Part shown: in pieces, positions 48,533-57,510 of the stretch | How positions within the stretch are numbered: the first letter of the stretch is position 1 | Layout: the number at the start of each line of letters is the position of its first letter | Source of the DNA: Arcicella rigui | GTDB lineage: Bacteria; Bacteroidota; Bacteroidia; Cytophagales; Spirosomataceae | NCBI RefSeq assembly: GCF_034929435.1 | Contig: NZ_JAYFUM010000001.1 | Location: forward strand, 124,001 to 188,000 | Length of the DNA stretch: 64,000 bases | Direction of reading: 5' to 3' | Program-made: the position numbers and the translations under genes | The notes under the pieces: model-generated | The model's input: only the letters and a program-made list of their open reading frames with translations | Databases searched by the model: none | What the model was told of the DNA's origin: nothing

Positions 48533-49813
48533 ATGATTTTAGATAGAGTCAAAAGCCCCGATTTCCAAACGATTAAATCTGTCAATATTCCAAGAATTGA
48601 AAGCCTTACTTTCGCAAATGGTACTCCCATTCACTACATCAGCGTAGGCGAACAGCCTGTAATGAAATTAGAAATCAGTTTTGAGGCAGGAAATTGGTTT
48701 GAAACACAAAATGGTGTTTCGCTTTTTGTCGCTAAAATGCTTGGAGAAGGAACAAGCAAACACTCTGCCGCAGAAATTAATGCTTTTTTTGACCAATACG
48801 GAGCTTTTATTGAGTTTGGTCACGGACTTGATAGAGCCAACATGACGGTTTATGGACTGACAAAGTACTTGGGAAATCTTTTACCAATGGTTTATGAGAT
48901 TTTACACGATGCCATTTTTCCAGAAAAAGAATTAGCGGTTTTTAAAAATATTCAGCTTCAAACTTTACAAGTAAATACAGAGAAGTCGTCGTTTGTTGCC
49001 AATAAAGTTTTTAGAAAAAAAGCTTTTGGAGATACTCATCCTTACGGAAATTCATTAGATGAGGCATCTATCCAGCAAATTGAACGTGAACATTTACAAG
49101 CCTTTTATCAATCTTTTTGGTACAATAAAAAAGCAAAAATATTTTTGTCAGGAAAAATTACTGAGCATGAAGTACGCTTGGTAGAAGAGTATTTTGGTAA
49201 AAATGTTATTACTGAAGCCCAAGAACATGAAGTAAGTATTGTAAAGCAATCAGAGCGTCAAGAGCCGATATTGATTGAAAAAACTTCGGCAATGCAGTCT
49301 TCAATTAGAATGGGAAAACAATTGATGACTCGTAAGCATCCTGATTATTTCAATATGTTGGTCTTAAATGAAACCTTAGGCGGTTACTTTGGGTCGAGGC
49401 TGATGAAAAATATCAGAGAAGAAAAAGGACTTACTTATGGCATTTCCTCTAATGTTTCTCCTTTCAGTCGCTCAGGATATTTTGTGATTGGAACAGATGT
49501 GAAGCGTGAATTTACTCAGCAAACCATTGACGAAATCCACAAGGAAATACAAAGGCTTCAAAATGAGCTTATTCAGCCCGATGAGTTGGAAGTAGTGAAA
49601 AATTACATGATTGGGTCTTTTGCTGGTTCGTTGAATACGCCATTTGATATTGCAGACCGCTATAAAGTTATCTTCTCTGAAAACCTTCCCGAAAGTTTTT
49701 ATGATAATTATATTGCTAATTTACAGGCAGTAACGAGTGAAATGGTTTTAGAAACAGCCAATAAGTATTTAGCCATAGACACATTGGTTGAAGTAGTGGT
49801 TGGAGGAAAATAA
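48533..49813 (+). CDS. M16-family peptidase homologue lacking the catalytic motif
   Basis: A 426-residue protein with the two-lobe fold of M16 (insulinase/pitrilysin) peptidases. In active M16 enzymes the first lobe has HxxEH; here the aligned bases encode LFVAK (residues 64-68, in GVSLFVAKMLGEGT), so both His and the Glu are lost. The second-lobe signature is well kept (LNETLGGYFGSRLMKNIREEKGLTYGISS). It should therefore be the non-catalytic partner of a heterodimeric M16 enzyme. No catalytic partner gene is adjacent, so the partner must be elsewhere, or this protein has another use. Confidence 0.85.
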   Translation: MILDRVKSPDFQTIKSVNIPRIESLTFANGTPIHYISVGEQPVMKLEISFEAGNWFETQNGVSLFVAKMLGEGTSKHSAAEINAFFDQYGAFIEFGHGLDRANMTVYGLTKYLGNLLPMVYEILHDAIFPEKELAVFKNIQLQTLQVNTEKSSFVANKVFRKKAFGDTHPYGNSLDEASIQQIEREHLQAFYQSFWYNKKAKIFLSGKITEHEVRLVEEYFGKNVITEAQEHEVSIVKQSERQEPILIEKTSAMQSSIRMGKQLMTRKHPDYFNMLVLNETLGGYFGSRLMKNIREEKGLTYGISSNVSPFSRSGYFVIGTDVKREFTQQTIDEIHKEIQRLQNELIQPDELEVVKNYMIGSFAGSLNTPFDIADRYKVIFSENLPESFYDNYIANLQAVTSEMVLETANKYLAIDTLVEVVVGGK

Positions 49814-49885
49814 TTTGGGAAACTCGCTTTGTAGAGTTGGATTTTTTTATTAAATTATAGCATTAAATAACTAAAGCTTAATACT

Positions 49886-50323
49886 ATGAAAAAAGTTTCC
49901 AATCTTATCTACCACAAAGGAAATACCGTAACGGTGATTGATGCGTCAAAAACTGTTTTTGAAGCACTGATGATTATGTCTGAGAAAAACATCGGAGCAT
50001 TGGTAGTTTACGACCACGACCAATTCGTTGGAATTCTGACCGAAAGAGACTATGCTCAGAAGGTAATCGTAAAGGGTAAGCACTCTAACGATACTTTAGT
50101 TTCTGACATTATGGAATCGGAATACGCCTCAGTGAAATTCGATGATTCGATTGAACGCTGTATGGAAATTATGTCCGAACGCCATATTCGCTACTTGCCC
50201 GTCATTGCCGATAACCATGTTGTTGGTATTGTGTCGATGGGTGACGTAGTTCGATACATTATTGAAGACCAAAAAGCAACGATTAGTCACTTGCAAAATT
50301 TTATATCAGGAGGAGTAATGTAA
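49886..50323 (+). CDS. CBS-domain protein
   Basis: A 145-residue soluble protein made of two CBS domains (residues 8-65, VTVIDASKTVFEALMIMSEKNIGALVV; residues 75-135, VKFDDSIERCMEIMSERHIRYLPVI). The pair forms a Bateman module that binds adenosine nucleotides. Stand-alone CBS proteins of this type are common and act as energy sensors for partner enzymes; the partner is unknown here. It is followed by a very long hairpin separating it from the convergent PfkB gene. Confidence 0.9.
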   Translation: MKKVSNLIYHKGNTVTVIDASKTVFEALMIMSEKNIGALVVYDHDQFVGILTERDYAQKVIVKGKHSNDTLVSDIMESEYASVKFDDSIERCMEIMSERHIRYLPVIADNHVVGIVSMGDVVRYIIEDQKATISHLQNFISGGVM

Positions 50324-50415
50324 GAATGATGAATTATGAGTGAGGCGTTTTGAATGTAAAATTTGATATTCAATGTCTTAACTCAAGTTCCAGAGTTGTT
50401 TTTACTTAAAAGCTG

Positions 50416-50465
50416 AAAATACAAAAGCTTAGTGAAACTTTGGTTTCACTAAGCTTTTGTATTTT
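50416..50465. terminator. 23-bp bidirectional terminator hairpin
   Basis: A perfect 23-bp inverted repeat (50416-50438 and 50443-50465) with a 4-base loop (TTTG) and A/T tracts at both ends. It lies between the convergent CBS and PfkB genes and should end both transcripts. Confidence 0.9.
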
Positions 50466-50483
50466 ATCAATCTGAAGAATTGC

Positions 50484-51398
50484 TTATATATCGAATCCTG
50501 CTAAATCTTTAAATTCGTTGATACGAGCTGAAAGTTCTTCATCGCTCAAGCCAATCAAGCGTTCAGTTCCGAATTTTTCAACACAGAAAGAAGCCATCGC
50601 TGAACCATGAACAATTGCTCTTTTCATGTTCTCGAAACTGATGTCGTCAGTTTTTGCTAAATAACCAATAAAGCCACCCACAAAAGTATCACCCGCACCC
50701 GTTGGGTCGAATACTTCTTCTAATACCAAAGCTGGACAGAAGAAAAGCTTGTCGCCTTGGAACAACAATGCACCATGTTCACCTTTTTTAATAATTAAGG
50801 TTTTTGGCCCCATTGCCATAATGGTTTTTGCAGCTGTTCTGAGTGAATAATCGCCTGAAAGCTGGCGAGCCTCTTCGTCATTTACACAAAGTACATCTAC
50901 CATGGTAAGTACTTTTTTCAAATCGTCCAAAGCAATATCCATCCAGAAATTCATGGTATCCATGGCTATCAACTTAGGGCGTTTTGCCAAACGTTCAATG
51001 ACAGAAATCTGAACAGAAGGTGTTAAATTCCCCAACATTAAGTATTCACAGTCTTGATATTCGCTTGGAATGATAGGGTCGAAGTTTGCCAATACGTTCA
51101 ATTCTGTCACTAAAGTATCACGAGAATTCATGTTGTTGTGATAACGACCCGACCAAAAGAATGATTTTTCACCTTTTTTAATTTGAAGTCCAGTTGTATC
51201 AACACCTTTGTTTTCAAGAAGTTGGATATATTCTTGAGGGAAATCTTCGCCAACAACCGCTACGAGGTTCACAGGTGTTTTGAAGTAAGAGGCAGATAAA
51301 GAAATGTATGTTCCTGCACCACCGATAATTTTGTCTGTTTTGCCGTAGGGCGTTTCGAGTGCATCAAAAGCTACCGAACCAATTGCTAATAAACTCAT
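50484..51398 (-). CDS. PfkB-family carbohydrate kinase
   Basis: A 304-residue ribokinase/PfkB-family kinase. The opening LLAIGSVAFDALETPYGKTDKIIGGAGTYISLSASYF holds the first PfkB signature (GGAGTY). The second signature with catalytic Asp is FDPTGAGDTFVGGFIGYLA near residue 245. The segment LITNDEEARQLSG-like (VNDEEARQLSG) and LIIKKGEHGALLF match the family. Ribokinase- and adenosine kinase-like proteins share this fold; the substrate is not evident, with sugar or nucleoside both possible. It is a single-gene unit. Confidence 0.88.
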   Translation of the reverse strand: MSLLAIGSVAFDALETPYGKTDKIIGGAGTYISLSASYFKTPVNLVAVVGEDFPQEYIQLLENKGVDTTGLQIKKGEKSFFWSGRYHNNMNSRDTLVTELNVLANFDPIIPSEYQDCEYLMLGNLTPSVQISVIERLAKRPKLIAMDTMNFWMDIALDDLKKVLTMVDVLCVNDEEARQLSGDYSLRTAAKTIMAMGPKTLIIKKGEHGALLFQGDKLFFCPALVLEEVFDPTGAGDTFVGGFIGYLAKTDDISFENMKRAIVHGSAMASFCVEKFGTERLIGLSDEELSARINEFKDLAGFDI

Positions 51399-51735
51399 TT
51401 AGAATATTTTAGATATTATTGATAATAATCGTGCAATTTACAAATTTTAAAGCGTTTAGTGTAAGTGGAATTTATAAAATTGAAAAATGCTTGCTAAAAA
51501 GCTTTTTGTAAAAGATGAAAGAAATTGTAAACTATCTTGTATCTTAAAGCATCTATTTCTACGTTGAATCTACCAATGCAGGAAAAAGTATTAGTAAAAA
51601 ATCAACATTAAATTTTTAAATTTGTAAGATTCTTAACAAACAATTATTCATTATTAAATAGCCAAAGAGCTTCTGAATTTGAGTACCCGTTACTTAAATA
51701 AAAACCTCTGATAAATTCTTATTGAAATTTTACTC
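51399..51735. other. Divergent intergenic region PfkB kinase / PBP1a
   Basis: About 340 AT-rich bases between divergent genes, with a -7-like element for PBP1a at 51617-51624. No further motif or RNA gene was recognised. Confidence 0.5.
51617..51624 (+). promoter_or_regulatory. -7-like promoter element of the PBP1a gene
   Basis: TAAATTTG matches TAnnTTTG, about 110 bases before the ATG. No -33 TTG at the right distance. Confidence 0.35.
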
Positions 51736-54063
51736 ATGATTCAACTTCAAACTGGTAAATATAAACAAGCGATTACTCGCCTTTGGAAACTTGCAATTAC
51801 AGGCTTTATTACTTTTATCATCTACATAGTGGCTGTTCAGTACAATTTCTTGTGGCTTTTTGGTGGAATGCCCAGCCTTCAAGAATTGGAAAATCCTAAA
51901 AGCCAAGTAGCTTCGGTACTGATTTCAGAAGATGGTGTAGAGTTAGGGAAATACTTTCGTGAAAACCGTTCGCCTGTTGAGTACGAAGAACTTTCACCCA
52001 ATATTATCAACGCTTTGATTTCAACCGAAGATGCTCGTTTTACACAGCATTCGGGTATCGACCTTAGAAGTACTTTTCGTGTAATCACACATTTAGGAAG
52101 AGCAGGTGGAGGAAGTACGCTTTCACAACAGTTGGCTAAAAACCTTTTTGATACTCGTAGATTAGACCCTACCGAAGAAGGCCCAAGCTACAAAGGCTTG
52201 TTAGCGAAGATTCCTATCGTAAGAACAGTAATTGCTAAAACAAAAGAATGGATTTTGGCTATTCGTTTAGAAAGTAGATATACCAAGCAAGAAATCTTGA
52301 AAATGTACCTCAACGAAGTAGAGTTTGGGAACAATGCTTATGGTATAAGAGTAGCCTGTAAAACCTATTTTGGCAAGGACGTAAATAATGTTACGGTGAA
52401 AGAAGCGGCAACTTTGGTTGGAATGCTTCAGAATCCTTCGATGTACGACCCTCGTCGTCATCCTGAAAAATGTATAATGCGTAGAAATGTCGTTTTTAGT
52501 CAAATGTACAAGTACGGACATTTGACCGAAGAGGATTTTAATTTTTTAAAAGAAAGACCATTAGGTTTGAGCTTTAAAGTAGAAAACCAAAATACTGGAG
52601 ACGCTCCCTATTTCAGAGAAGCCTTAAAAAAGCAATTACAGGAAATTATTGCAGATATAAATTCAACACGTGACGATGAAGACAAACTGAATTTATACAC
52701 CAGTGGTCTGAAAATCCATACAACCATCGACTCAAGAATACAGGCTTATGCACAATCGTCTTTGGATGAACACATGAGAGCCGAACAAAAATTGTTTTAT
52801 GGACATTGGAAAGGAAGAAATCCGTGGGTTGATGAAAAAATGCACGAAATCAAAGGATTTTTGAAAAATGCCATGAAGCGTACTCAACGATATAAATCTT
52901 TGATGGAAGAATTTGACGGAGATGAAGAAGAAGTATGGAAAGTATTGAAGACACCAGTGAAAATGACTGTTTTTTCATGGGAAGGCGAGAAAGACACCAC
53001 ACTGTCGCCTTTAGATTCTTTAAATTATTATAAAAGAATATTGAATTGCGGTTTTATGGCAATGAATCCCAACGATGGTCATGTAAAAGCCTGGGTAGGA
53101 GGTATCAATTTTAAATACTTCAAATTCGACCACGTTCGACAAAGTAAGCGTCAGCCCGGTTCAACATTCAAGCCATTTGTTTATGCTACGGCACTTGAAA
53201 ATGATGCTGTAAATTTATGTGAAAGCGTAGTAGATGAACCAGTAACTTTTGGGCGTGAAGATAATTTAGATAGCCCATGGACTCCCCAAAACTCAACAGG
53301 TAGTTACTCTTATGCAAGCATGACTTTACGCCACGCTATGGGTTTATCCATCAACTCCATTTCTGCTAAACTAATGAAAATGTTAGGCCCACGCAAAGTA
53401 GCAGAGTTTGCCAATAGAGTCGGAATCCAAAGTACTTTAATGGAAACACCAGCCCTTTGCTTGGGAGCAAGCGAAGTATCTGTATATGAGCAAGTGGCAG
53501 CGTATTGTACTTTTATGAATCAAGGATATAGAATTGAACCAATAATGATTCTGAGCATTGAAGACAAAAATGGAAATGAGTTAAGACGTTTTGAAACTAC
53601 TACTAAACAAGTAATCAGTGCAGACCTTGCTTATAAAATGACTTATATGTTGAAAGGTGCAGTGCAAGAATCAGGAGGAACGGCACAGGGTTTGAATCGT
53701 TACAATTGTGCTAAAGGAAATGACATCGGTGCAAAAACAGGTACTACTTCAAATTACTCTGATGGTTGGTTTATGGGCGTAACACAAAATTTAGTTGCTG
53801 GCGTATGGGTTGGTGGCGACGACAGAAGTATTCACTTCCGAAGTTTAGCTTTAGGTCAGGGAGCGAAAATGGCAATGCCGGCTTACGCAAATTTCATGGA
53901 TAAAGTATATCAAGATAAGTCGCTGGCAATGGCTGGTTTCAAAAAAGAACCTTTTAAAAAACCAGATGGAGCAGATTTAGGCTGTAATACTTATACCGTT
54001 GATTCCACACAAGTACAATTACCAACAGCTCGCCCTAAAGAGGAGGAAGGGTTTTTGAAATAA
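51736..54063 (+). CDS. Penicillin-binding protein 1A (bifunctional class A PBP)
   Basis: A 775-residue peptidoglycan synthase with one N-terminal membrane anchor (residues 18-45, WKLAITGFITFIIYIVAVQY). The glycosyltransferase domain follows with the catalytic Glu in ISTEDARFTQHSGID (Glu98) and GGGSTLSQQLAKNLF. The transpeptidase domain has the three penicillin-binding motifs STFK (Ser476), SIN (538-540) and KTGT (667-670). It polymerises glycan strands and cross-links peptides in the cell wall. It is a single-gene unit, with a GntR-type regulator gene 63 bases downstream on the same strand. Confidence 0.96.
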   Translation: MIQLQTGKYKQAITRLWKLAITGFITFIIYIVAVQYNFLWLFGGMPSLQELENPKSQVASVLISEDGVELGKYFRENRSPVEYEELSPNIINALISTEDARFTQHSGIDLRSTFRVITHLGRAGGGSTLSQQLAKNLFDTRRLDPTEEGPSYKGLLAKIPIVRTVIAKTKEWILAIRLESRYTKQEILKMYLNEVEFGNNAYGIRVACKTYFGKDVNNVTVKEAATLVGMLQNPSMYDPRRHPEKCIMRRNVVFSQMYKYGHLTEEDFNFLKERPLGLSFKVENQNTGDAPYFREALKKQLQEIIADINSTRDDEDKLNLYTSGLKIHTTIDSRIQAYAQSSLDEHMRAEQKLFYGHWKGRNPWVDEKMHEIKGFLKNAMKRTQRYKSLMEEFDGDEEEVWKVLKTPVKMTVFSWEGEKDTTLSPLDSLNYYKRILNCGFMAMNPNDGHVKAWVGGINFKYFKFDHVRQSKRQPGSTFKPFVYATALENDAVNLCESVVDEPVTFGREDNLDSPWTPQNSTGSYSYASMTLRHAMGLSINSISAKLMKMLGPRKVAEFANRVGIQSTLMETPALCLGASEVSVYEQVAAYCTFMNQGYRIEPIMILSIEDKNGNELRRFETTTKQVISADLAYKMTYMLKGAVQESGGTAQGLNRYNCAKGNDIGAKTGTTSNYSDGWFMGVTQNLVAGVWVGGDDRSIHFRSLALGQGAKMAMPAYANFMDKVYQDKSLAMAGFKKEPFKKPDGADLGCNTYTVDSTQVQLPTARPKEEEGFLK

Positions 54064-54075
54064 ACAGAAATGTAT

Positions 54076-54110
54076 TTCAGGAATGTTTGTCCATCATTTT
54101 GATTCCTGAA
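54076..54110. repeat. Inverted repeat upstream of the GntR regulator
   Basis: TTCAGGAAT (54076-54084) and ATTCCTGAA (54102-54110), a 9-bp inverted repeat with a 17-base spacer, 16 bases before the regulator ATG. It could be an mRNA stem or a regulator-binding site; no T-run follows. Confidence 0.4.
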
Positions 54111-54126
54111 CACGAAGAAATTTGAC

Positions 54127-55143
54127 ATGAAGAATAATTTGCAGATTGAACCCAATGCACAGAAACCCAAGTACCAACAAATTGTCGATGAAATTATCGA
54201 TAGAATTCAGCAAGGTATTTTGAAACGTGGCGACCAACTACCAACGATTAATGAAATTACGGCTTCATTGGGTGTTGCCCGCATGACGGTAATTAGGGCT
54301 TATGAAGAACTTCGTGAAAGAGGTATTGTGGCTGCTCAACATGGAAAAGGTTATTATATTGCTTCTACCAATGTGAGGTCGTTGATGCACGTTTTCGTGC
54401 TTTTTGATGCCATGAACGCTTACAAAGAAGTGTTGTTTCATTCTTTAAAAGAAGCTTTGGGTGAAAATGTGTCAATTGACTTATTCTTTCATTATCACGA
54501 TTTAAAAGTATTTGAAAATATCATCGTCAACAACATCGGTAATTATAATTTCTACATTATAATGCCACACTTCAACGACGACGTCTCGGATATTCTCAAA
54601 CAAATTCCTAAAGATAAATTATTAATATTAGATATTGATGTAGAGCAATTAGATGCAGGATATGCCGTACTCTACCAAGATTTTGAACAAAATTTCTATC
54701 AAGGACTTTCAGAAGCAAGCCATTTGATTCAGAAGTACGAAAGTCTAACCCTTTTTCTAAGTAAGAATCAATTTCAGTACACTCCCAAAGGTATCATCAA
54801 AGGCTTCAATAGGTTTTGTGATGAGTACAATATTCAACGAGAAATAGTAGATGATTTAGATGTGAATAACCTTCAGCAAGGTCATGCTTATATACTTTTC
54901 TTAGAAAACGACCTTGTCAGATTTGTGAATTTTGCCAATAAAAAGCAGTTTAAATTGGGGCAAGACATAGGGCTTATGTCTTATGATGATACGCCCATCA
55001 AAGAAATTTTAGCCGAAGATGGCATTACTACTATCTCTAACGACTTCGTTCAAATGGGAAAATTGGCAGGAAGAATGGTGCATAATCGCCAAAAAGGAAA
55101 AGTAGCCAGCAACTGTTCTTTAATTATCAGAGGGTCATTATAA
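54127..55143 (+). CDS. GntR-family regulator with a sugar-binding-protein-like domain
   Basis: A 338-residue regulator. Residues 12-80 are a GntR winged helix (PKYQQIVDEIIDRIQQGILKRGDQLPTINEITASLGVARMTVIRAYEELRERGIV). Residues 90-335 resemble a LacI-type periplasmic-binding-protein fold (DIGLMSYDDTPIKEI and DGITTISNDFVQMGKLAGRMV near the end). This architecture is common in Bacteroidota and is usually tied to carbohydrate genes. It lies 2.4 kb before a susCD operon, with uvrC between them on the other strand. Direct control of susCD is possible but unproven. Confidence 0.85.
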   Translation: MKNNLQIEPNAQKPKYQQIVDEIIDRIQQGILKRGDQLPTINEITASLGVARMTVIRAYEELRERGIVAAQHGKGYYIASTNVRSLMHVFVLFDAMNAYKEVLFHSLKEALGENVSIDLFFHYHDLKVFENIIVNNIGNYNFYIIMPHFNDDVSDILKQIPKDKLLILDIDVEQLDAGYAVLYQDFEQNFYQGLSEASHLIQKYESLTLFLSKNQFQYTPKGIIKGFNRFCDEYNIQREIVDDLDVNNLQQGHAYILFLENDLVRFVNFANKKQFKLGQDIGLMSYDDTPIKEILAEDGITTISNDFVQMGKLAGRMVHNRQKGKVASNCSLIIRGSL

Positions 55144-55174
55144 GCATAGTTCAAAATAGTACTATGCTTATAAT
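55137..55174. terminator. Bidirectional terminator between regulator and uvrC
   Basis: A perfect 14-bp inverted repeat ATTATAAGCATAGT (55137-55150) / ACTATGCTTATAAT (55161-55174) with a 10-base loop, overlapping the stop of the GntR-type gene. It lies between convergent genes. Confidence 0.8.
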
Positions 55175-55182
55175 GACTTTGT

Positions 55183-56994
55183 TTATTGGTCACTTATAAT
55201 ATCTAATTGCTCTTTTAGTTTTAAGGCTTTTGCTTTGCCTAAAATTGCTTCTAAGTCAGACAAAGTAGCTTTATAGATATTACTTACTGTGCCAAAATGC
55301 TTGAGTAGCTTTTCGGCAGTATGTTTTCCGATGCCATCAATACTTTCTAACTGACTGATAATGAAATTTTTAGAGCGTTTGTCTCTATGTTTGGTTATGC
55401 CAAATCGGTGAGCTTCATCTCTTAGTCTTTGTATCAGCTTCAACGATTCCGATTTTTTATCAATGTACAAAGGAATGCTATCTTCGGGAAAGTAAATTTC
55501 TTCTAAACGTTTAGCGATACCAACAATTGGTATTTTTCCGTACAGTCCTAAGCTCTTGAGTGCGTCCGTTGAGGCACTTAGTTGTCCTTTACCACCGTCA
55601 ATAATAATCAAATCTGGTAAATCAGCTTCTTCTTCCAAAAGCCTTGAATACCTACGAGTTACTACTTCTTTCATCGTAGCAAAGTCGTTAGGCCCTTCAA
55701 CTGTTTTAGGGGTAAAGTGGCGATAATCTTTTTTAGAAGGTAATCCATTTTTGAAACAAACCATTGCCGATACTGGATTTGTCCCTTGTATATTTGAGTT
55801 ATCAAAACATTCAATATGTCGAGGAATGGTTTTTAGTTGAAGGTCATTTTTGAGTGTTAGTAAAATTCTCATTTTAGCATCACCAGCACTTTCTTCAGAC
55901 GCTTTTCTATCAGCTTTTTCTTTTTTGAAATACAGTACATTTTTCAACGACATTTCAAGAAGTTTCTTCTTATCGCCAATTTGTGGAATGGTATTTTCAA
56001 CACCCTTCAAATCTATCGAAAGAGGAATATTACTGATTACTTCTTTGGCTTCACTTTCGTACTGTTCACGCATTTCCCAAACCATCATGGTTAATACATC
56101 TTCGTCGGTTTCATCCAGTTTTTTCTTTACTTCCAACGATTGAGACTGCGTAATGAACCCATTTTGTACTTTCATAAAATTGAAGTAAAACGAATCTTCA
56201 TCCGACACGATTGAGAACACATCAACGTCTTTGATATTAGGATTTACAACCGTAGATTTACTTTGAAAGTTGACCAAGTACGCCAATTTTTCCTTGAACT
56301 CCTGAGCTTCCTCAAAAGCCAATTTACTGGCAGCCTCCAACATTTTCTCTTCAAAATATTGCTTCGGAAGGCTCATGTTTCCTTTCAAAATATTTTTAGC
56401 TTGGTCTATTTCTTTTAAATAGTTTGCCTCCGTTTGCAGTCCTTCACAAGGGCCTTTACAATTGCCGATGTGATACTCTAAGCAAACTTTAAATTTCCTT
56501 TCTTGGATATTTTTTTCAGTCAAATTCAAATTGCAAGTTCTAAAACTGTACAATTGATTGAACATATCCAAAATTGCATACATAGCTTTCTGGTTGGCAA
56601 AAGGCCCAAAGAAAGTACCTAATTTTTTATCAACTCTACGAATAGTAATGATTTTGGGAAATGGCTCATTCGTGATGCAGATAAACGGATACATTTTGTC
56701 ATCACGAAGAAGAATATTGAATTTAGGTTGATACTTTTTAATAAGCGTGTTCTCCAAAAGCAAAGCATCAAATTCGGTATGAACAATGGTGAATTCCAAG
56801 TTTCTTATCTGGCTTACCAACCTTTTTGTTTTTCTATCATGCTGGTTTGATTTTGCAAAATAACTACTAACCCTATTTTTTAGATTTTTAGCTTTACCCA
56901 CATAAATCACGTTCCCTTCCTCGTCGAAGTATCTATATACACCTGGTTCTTCAGGTACTTTTGCTAAAGCAGCTTTATAATCAAACACGTCCAT
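55183..56994 (-). CDS. uvrC: Excinuclease ABC subunit C
   Basis: A 603-residue UvrC, the incision nuclease of nucleotide excision repair. The N-terminal GIY-YIG-like 3' nuclease domain begins with PEEPGVYRYFDEEGNVIYVGKAKNLKNR (residues 15-42). Four cysteines (CNLNLTEKN ... KVCLEYHIGNCKGPC) match the UvrC cysteine cluster. The UVR motif follows (LASKLAFEEAQEFKEKLAYL, about residue 220). The C-terminal RNase H-like 5' nuclease domain contains IECFDNSNIQGTNPVSAMVCF and LIIDGGKGQLSA, and two helix-hairpin-helix repeats end the protein. Length is normal for the family. Confidence 0.96.
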   Translation of the reverse strand: MDVFDYKAALAKVPEEPGVYRYFDEEGNVIYVGKAKNLKNRVSSYFAKSNQHDRKTKRLVSQIRNLEFTIVHTEFDALLLENTLIKKYQPKFNILLRDDKMYPFICITNEPFPKIITIRRVDKKLGTFFGPFANQKAMYAILDMFNQLYSFRTCNLNLTEKNIQERKFKVCLEYHIGNCKGPCEGLQTEANYLKEIDQAKNILKGNMSLPKQYFEEKMLEAASKLAFEEAQEFKEKLAYLVNFQSKSTVVNPNIKDVDVFSIVSDEDSFYFNFMKVQNGFITQSQSLEVKKKLDETDEDVLTMMVWEMREQYESEAKEVISNIPLSIDLKGVENTIPQIGDKKKLLEMSLKNVLYFKKEKADRKASEESAGDAKMRILLTLKNDLQLKTIPRHIECFDNSNIQGTNPVSAMVCFKNGLPSKKDYRHFTPKTVEGPNDFATMKEVVTRRYSRLLEEEADLPDLIIIDGGKGQLSASTDALKSLGLYGKIPIVGIAKRLEEIYFPEDSIPLYIDKKSESLKLIQRLRDEAHRFGITKHRDKRSKNFIISQLESIDGIGKHTAEKLLKHFGTVSNIYKATLSDLEAILGKAKALKLKEQLDIISDQ

Positions 56995-57012
56995 ATTTTT
57001 CTATTAAGAGAA

Positions 57013-57020
57013 CAAAAATA
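57013..57020 (-). promoter_or_regulatory. -7 promoter element of uvrC
   Basis: Minus strand TATTTTTG, matching TAnnTTTG, 19 bases upstream of the ATG. A TTTTG lies about 24 bases further upstream. Confidence 0.5.
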
Positions 57021-57327
57021 CTAAATAATGAGGGTTTTGGTATTCAAAATCGCTATTAGAAAAATCATAATAATAATGTAGAAAAATATTATCCTTCTCT
57101 ATCAGTAAGATTTTACTTATATAAAATTTTACTATATTTTTTGCCGTATTATCGTTTTTTTCTATTGGTTGAAAATGCTACTATATTAACTTGAGTAGGA
57201 AAAATTATATTATTTTAATGATAAATACAATAATACTATTTTGACAAATGAAAAATTAAATATCTGATTATCAGTCGTTTAGCTTTGTGTAGAATAATAT
57301 CACTAAATATTGAAAAAAAACAATAAA

Positions 57328-57369
57328 GTATCAAAATGATACAATAAACGGTATCAAAATGATACAATA
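57328..57369. promoter_or_regulatory. Duplicated palindromic operator upstream of susCD
   Basis: Two identical 15-bp palindromes GTATCAAAATGATAC at 57328-57342 and 57351-57365, each followed by AATA, giving 19-bp direct repeats spaced 23 bp apart (about two helical turns). The half-site is GTATCA with a 3-bp spacer. They lie 56-99 bases upstream of the likely -7 region, a classic position for an activator or repressor site. I saw no other full copy in this window. Confidence 0.65.
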
Positions 57370-57510
57370 GAAAAAAAAACTCAGTTTATAAAAATTATAT
57401 AAAATCGTAGAATATAAATATTGCCTTTGTGTGTGAATTAAATTAAGCATATATTTACGAGGATTTTCAACCAAAAATCTAATTTTTTCAATCAAAAACC
57501 CAATTTTATT

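Larger units (their letters stand above)
56995..57510. other. Control region between uvrC and susC
   Basis: About 515 very AT-rich bases between divergent genes. It holds the uvrC promoter (57013-57020) and the duplicated palindromic operator (57328-57369), and ends with the leader of susC. A partial -7 match TGCCTTTG is at 57422-57429. No gene is supported. Confidence 0.6.

Noticed and set aside
50330..50400. Possible small gene between the CBS and PfkB genes
   Set aside because: No start and frame of useful length; the sequence is low complexity and is followed by a bidirectional terminator.
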